This document shows, piece by piece, positions 61,455 to 64,000 of a DNA stretch of 64,000 nucleotides; positions within the stretch are counted from its first letter, which is position 1; every line of letters starts with the position of its first letter. Below the pieces are notes generated by a model. The model saw only the letters and a program-made list of their open reading frames with translations, had not been told where the DNA came from and did not search any database. Origin of the DNA: Pseudobdellovibrionaceae bacterium (lineage in GTDB: Bacteria > Bdellovibrionota > Bdellovibrionia > Bdellovibrionales > Bdellovibrionaceae); NCBI GenBank assembly GCA_021731025.1, contig JAKFYD010000037.1, forward strand, positions 37,534-101,533. The letters are read 5' to 3'. The position numbers and the translations under genes were made by a program.

Positions 61455-62625
61455 GTTTTTCCTTGAGCGAAGCGCTCAGCACGAGAGCTCCCAAAAGCGC
61501 TGCTGCAATTGAGCCGAAGACAATTCCAGTTTTTGAAAACAGTTCTTGTTCCTGCGAGAGCGCCAAGCCAGAAATAAAAATAGACATTGTGAAACCAACC
61601 CCGCCCAAAAATCCGACGCCTAAAATTTGGCTCCATCTCACTCCGGCAGGAAGCCTTCCGATACCCACCATGCATGTAATTAAAGAAAATAGAATTATAC
61701 CTAGGGGCTTTCCTAAAACAAGTCCAAAGAAAATACCCTGATAAATCGAATTTCCAAAGATTGAAGAGAGTTCAATTTCCCGAAGCGGGATACCTGCATT
61801 GGCTAGAGCGAAAATGGGCATAATTCCAAAACTCACATAAGGGTGGAGAGTATGGATCAATTTCGTCAGAGGAGAATAAGTGTCTGTGGATTTTCGTCTG
61901 ATCGGAAATTTATAGGGAGTTAAAAGCCCCAGGATCACGCCAGCAATGGTTGCATGTACACCAGAAGTTAAAATACCAAACCAAACTGCAATTCCTAGAG
62001 CCGCATACACGAGGTAGGATCGAAGTCCAAGAGATCGAAGTAAAATCATAATGCCAATCACCGCTGCTGCAACAGCGAAGCCTTGTGATTTGATTTCGGC
62101 CGTATAAAAAAAGGCAATAACCAATATCGCGCCGAGATCATCAACAATGGCTAAGGCCAGCAGAAAAACTTTTAAGGCCAAAGGAACTCTTTTTCCGAAG
62201 ACAGTCAAAATCCCAACTGCAAATGCAATGTCTGTGGCCATGGGAATGCCCCATCCTCTTGCGTCCGAGCCGCTGGAATTAAAAAAAAGATACACCGCTG
62301 CAGGAACAAGCATTCCGCCAAATGCGGCGGCGATAGGAAGCATAGCTTTGCGGGGAGAGTTGAGCTCGCCCACAAGCATTTCTTTTTTTATTTCCATGCC
62401 GACGACAAAAAAGAAGATGGCCATCAGCCCGTCATTAATCCAATGAAGGAGACTAAGCCCAAAAATTTTAATTTCTAAAATAGCGAAATAGGAAGGAGCA
62501 AGTGGACTATTGGCGAAGATCATTGCGATACATGCAAAAAGTGCAAGAATAACCCCCGATGCCGATTCAGCTCGGAGGAACCGTTCTAAGGAGTAAGAAA
62601 AGTTATTTCTAAATCCACGTTTCAT
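61432..62625 (-). CDS. nhaA: Na+/H+ antiporter NhaA
   Basis: 397 residues with about twelve transmembrane helices. NhaA landmarks are present: GWGIPMATDIAFAVGIL (Asp133-type), ALAIVDDLGAILVIAFFYT (the paired Asp163/164 ion-binding site) and GVHATIAGVILGLLTP. It exchanges Na+ for H+ across the inner membrane and sets pH and sodium tolerance. A 34-codon membrane-protein gene ends six bases upstream of its ATG, and nhaA lacks its own strong Shine-Dalgarno, so translation is probably coupled. Confidence 0.95.
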   Translation of the reverse strand: MKRGFRNNFSYSLERFLRAESASGVILALFACIAMIFANSPLAPSYFAILEIKIFGLSLLHWINDGLMAIFFFVVGMEIKKEMLVGELNSPRKAMLPIAAAFGGMLVPAAVYLFFNSSGSDARGWGIPMATDIAFAVGILTVFGKRVPLALKVFLLALAIVDDLGAILVIAFFYTAEIKSQGFAVAAAVIGIMILLRSLGLRSYLVYAALGIAVWFGILTSGVHATIAGVILGLLTPYKFPIRRKSTDTYSPLTKLIHTLHPYVSFGIMPIFALANAGIPLREIELSSIFGNSIYQGIFFGLVLGKPLGIILFSLITCMVGIGRLPAGVRWSQILGVGFLGGVGFTMSIFISGLALSQEQELFSKTGIVFGSIAAALLGALVLSASLKEKPTARDLL

Positions 62626-62631
62626 TTGCGG

Positions 62632-62736
62632 CTACTTTTTTCGTCTTTTTTCCATAATGAAAAAAAGAGAAAGTATAATTATCATCGGAACAACAATATA
62701 CAATAAATCAACCAATTTGCTTTGGATTTCAGACAT
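62632..62736 (-). CDS. 34-residue single-pass membrane protein upstream of nhaA
   Basis: ATG at 62736 with GGAGATCCT upstream, stop at 62632-62634. The peptide has a short polar start (MSEIQSKLVD), a hydrophobic stretch (LLYIVVPMIIILSLFFIM) and a basic end (EKRRKK), a typical membrane microprotein with positive inside. It is transcribed with nhaA, six bases ahead. It could regulate or stabilise NhaA, or act as a leader that couples translation. Confidence 0.7.
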   Translation of the reverse strand: MSEIQSKLVDLLYIVVPMIIILSLFFIMEKRRKK

Positions 62737-62897
62737 AGGATCTCCATTCATTTTGTGAATGACGACCCTATCATTCGATAACTTTTACCAGAAAAGGTAA
62801 AACCCATTAACTAAAATAACTATCTCAAGAAACAGAAAGTTTTGTCATCATACCCTGCATTATTCTCAAGCCATCGCAAAGCTGTCTCCACGAAGCA

Positions 62898-63002
62898 ACC
62901 AATTTCCACCCCTCAAAATACAAGTTCGGATTTGGCGCGGGCTTGCTCCGCAAGCACGTGCCAAACCGCATGTCCGAAGGATTTTGAGGGGTGGAAATTG
63001 GT
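62898..63002 (-). repeat. Giant stem-loop element D
   Basis: A perfect 22-bp inverted repeat (62898-62919 with 62981-63002) encloses 61 bases that contain a second hairpin (GCTTGC/GCAAGC within GCGCCAAA/TTTGGC). Read on the minus strand the interior begins TCCTTCGGAC and ends CGAACTTG, matching the two ends of the element A/B core, while its middle and outer arms are different. It overlaps the start of the HTH gene and is not placed after a recognisable stop codon. Confidence 0.72.
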
Positions 63003-63254
63003 GGAGCCTACGCCAAGCTACAAGAACTGGGCGAGCTAACGATTTCACAGGCTTACAAGCTCAACTGGGAACGAGAATATCTTGATCTCGCGGAACTGGC
63101 AAGATTGCGCTGGATTGAAGAATGGAAAATTGAAAGATTGTCGAAGTACTTTGAGGTTAGCCGCACAGCAATCAAGGAACGACTGAGAAGTATAAAAAAT
63201 AATCCAAAAAGAGCGGGAGTTGATTTTAAAATCAAACCTGTTCGAGGTTGCTAG
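62991..63254 (+). CDS. Small helix-turn-helix protein, possibly a 5'-truncated remnant
   Basis: 87 residues from GTG 62991; a stop lies two codons upstream in frame. The chain LDLAELARLRWIEEWKIERLSKYFEVSRTAIKERLRSIK has the shape of a homeodomain-like HTH seen in recombinase or resolvase C-termini and small DNA-binding proteins. The start codon falls inside the right arm of stem-loop D, and the first eight residues are encoded by the arm, so the original N-terminus may have been lost. No Shine-Dalgarno. It could be functional or a fragment of a mobile gene. Confidence 0.45.
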   Translation: MEIGGAYAKLQELGELTISQAYKLNWEREYLDLAELARLRWIEEWKIERLSKYFEVSRTAIKERLRSIKNNPKRAGVDFKIKPVRGC

Positions 63255-63283
63255 GGTCAAACCTTCATTGTTTTGTAAAACTT

Positions 63284-63311
63284 CGAAATGCTCATTTGCA
63301 TGAGCATTTCG
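63284..63311. terminator. Perfect 12-bp hairpin after the HTH gene
   Basis: CGAAATGCTCAT (63284-63295) pairs perfectly with ATGAGCATTTCG (63300-63311) around a TTGC loop, 30 bases after the HTH stop. No T run follows. Likely a 3'-end structure. Confidence 0.55.
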
Positions 63312-63446
63312 ATACAATACCTGACAGGATTACAAGAGCTTTAGATAACGCAGATTTAGCTGGAACTTTGTAAAAATACTGAAATTTGACTTTTCTTGAA
63401 TTAAAAATGCACTATTTGAGGTGAAGGTAAATCCGCATAGAATTTT

Positions 63447-63476
63447 AAAGTTGCAGATGGATCCATCTGCAACTTT
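63447..63476. terminator. 30-bp perfect palindrome
   Basis: AAAGTTGCAGATGG followed directly by its reverse complement (centre between 63461 and 63462) forms a fully symmetrical 30-base site, flanked by TTTT on the left and TTTG on the right. It sits 50 bases after the 3' end of the convergent secreted-protein gene and can act as its terminator (TTTAAAATT on that strand). Confidence 0.55.
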
Positions 63477-63526
63477 TGTCCGATTTTAAAAAGGCGGAAA
63501 AAGCATCATACCATCGACTATGATAG

Positions 63527-63853
63527 TTAATTATCACATATAAGTTTTTTAACAGTGTCTGTGCGAACTACTCTTTCAGCTTTTCCATCTGAACCAATAA
63601 ATACACAATCAGCAGTCAACCTAAATAATCCGCCTGTCTCAATTTGCAATGTTTTTGTGTAACCATAGTACCTACAGACATTTAAAGCGTACTCTTTTTG
63701 TTGTAGAGCTTCGTTTTCATCAAAGGTCAATTGGAATGGATAGCAAAATGGATATATTTTACCTCCTAAATTATAGCCAAAAATTTTGGGATCTCCCTGA
63801 GCAAAAGTCATGCTTGAAAAAGTTAAGACCGTTAATAAAAATAATATCCTCAT
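63527..63853 (-). CDS. Small secreted protein, unknown
   Basis: 108 residues. Signal peptide ends SSMTFAQ. GGAG precedes the ATG. The mature ~90 residues contain four cysteines (YPFCYPF, NVCRYYG, ADCVFIG, LICDN), probably two disulfides, and are beta-rich. No family recognised. The adjacent IS-type sequence begins about 20 bases beyond its start. Confidence 0.68.
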   Translation of the reverse strand: MRILFLLTVLTFSSMTFAQGDPKIFGYNLGGKIYPFCYPFQLTFDENEALQQKEYALNVCRYYGYTKTLQIETGGLFRLTADCVFIGSDGKAERVVRTDTVKKLICDN

Positions 63854-63873
63854 AAAAACTCCTTATTTGTTTT

Positions 63874-64000
63874 AGAGCCTATCCGAAAACACCGGCTGCT
63901 TTAAAAGCAATGACTGCAGACACAAGGTGGAGGCAGGCCTCGTAATTGGCTGCCTTCTTTTCCCATCGCACCAACAGTCTACGGAACTTGTTGAACCAAG
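63874..64000 (-). mobile_element. IS5-family insertion sequence, 3' end only
   Basis: On the minus strand a frame running in from beyond the window ends at 63879-63881. It reads FNKFRRLLVRWEKKAANYEA and then CLHLVSAVIAFKAAGVFG, the standard C-terminus of IS5-type DDE transposases (RRLxxRWEKKxxNYxA). Terminal-repeat sequence probably includes GAGCCTATCCGAAAAC near 63875-63890. The other end, target duplication and intactness of the transposase cannot be judged. Confidence 0.85.

Noticed and set aside
62842..63039. 65-codon frame across stem-loop D
   Set aside because: It reads through the inverted repeat and its loop in a frame different from the HTH gene; it is an artefact of the palindrome.
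1..64000. CRISPR arrays, tRNA or rRNA genes
   Set aside because: No regularly spaced repeats, CCA-ended cloverleaf sequences or rRNA-like conserved blocks were noticed on either strand.

Overview
This window looks like the chromosome of a Bdellovibrio-like predatory or free-living bacterium (Bdellovibrionota); that is an inference from gene content, not a database match. The DNA is moderately AT-rich by eye. Secreted proteins and lipoproteins are unusually dense. At least five lipoproteins share an odd lipobox ending in Asn-Cys. RNase Y, a FadE-type acyl-CoA dehydrogenase, DUF1501/DUF1588-type cytochrome genes and several MotA/MotB-like or FHA proteins are present. No rRNA, tRNA or CRISPR array was seen.

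Layout. 1-8.6 kb: an MBL-fold protein cut by the window edge, a carbonic anhydrase/SulP bicarbonate pair, mutM, a small lipoprotein, fadE behind a structured leader, a lipoprotein and crcB. 8.9-19.6 kb: rny and arfB (divergent), a thioredoxin-TPR protein, a kinase-fold protein with lost catalytic residues, a cyclic-nucleotide-binding protein with an LpxH-like phosphoesterase, a MarR regulator divergent from a truncated globin plus pseudo-receiver/cNMP pair, a PilZ protein and a methyltransferase. 19.6-31 kb: a six-gene minus-strand operon of c-type cytochrome lipoproteins, a Tat-exported DUF1501-like protein, a LamG/DUF1588-like haem protein and an FG-GAP lipoprotein. A divergent small cytochrome and a two-gene unit with a haem-motif beta-barrel follow.

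31.2-36.6 kb holds the most system-like locus: a MotB/OmpA-like coiled-coil protein, a MotA/TolQ/ExbB-like channel and a 905-residue FHA/coiled-coil/transmembrane protein in one operon, followed by lon. 39-54 kb is a patchwork of small secreted proteins with a haem lipoprotein, a rhodanese, a MAPEG protein, trehalase with a Gre-like factor, an exo/endonuclease, a porin and a large secreted HExxH protein. 54-64 kb: an MFS transporter, a three-gene polysaccharide-degradation operon with long Pro-rich linkers, a hybrid histidine kinase, nhaA preceded by a 34-residue membrane protein, a small HTH protein, and an IS5-type transposase end running off the window.

A striking non-coding feature is a set of giant stem-loops (7989-8106, 8854-8975, 11552-11639, 62898-63002). 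Two of them share a 96-bp core at about 95% identity, but each has its own perfectly self-complementary outer arms. Three of the four start within one or two bases of a stop codon.
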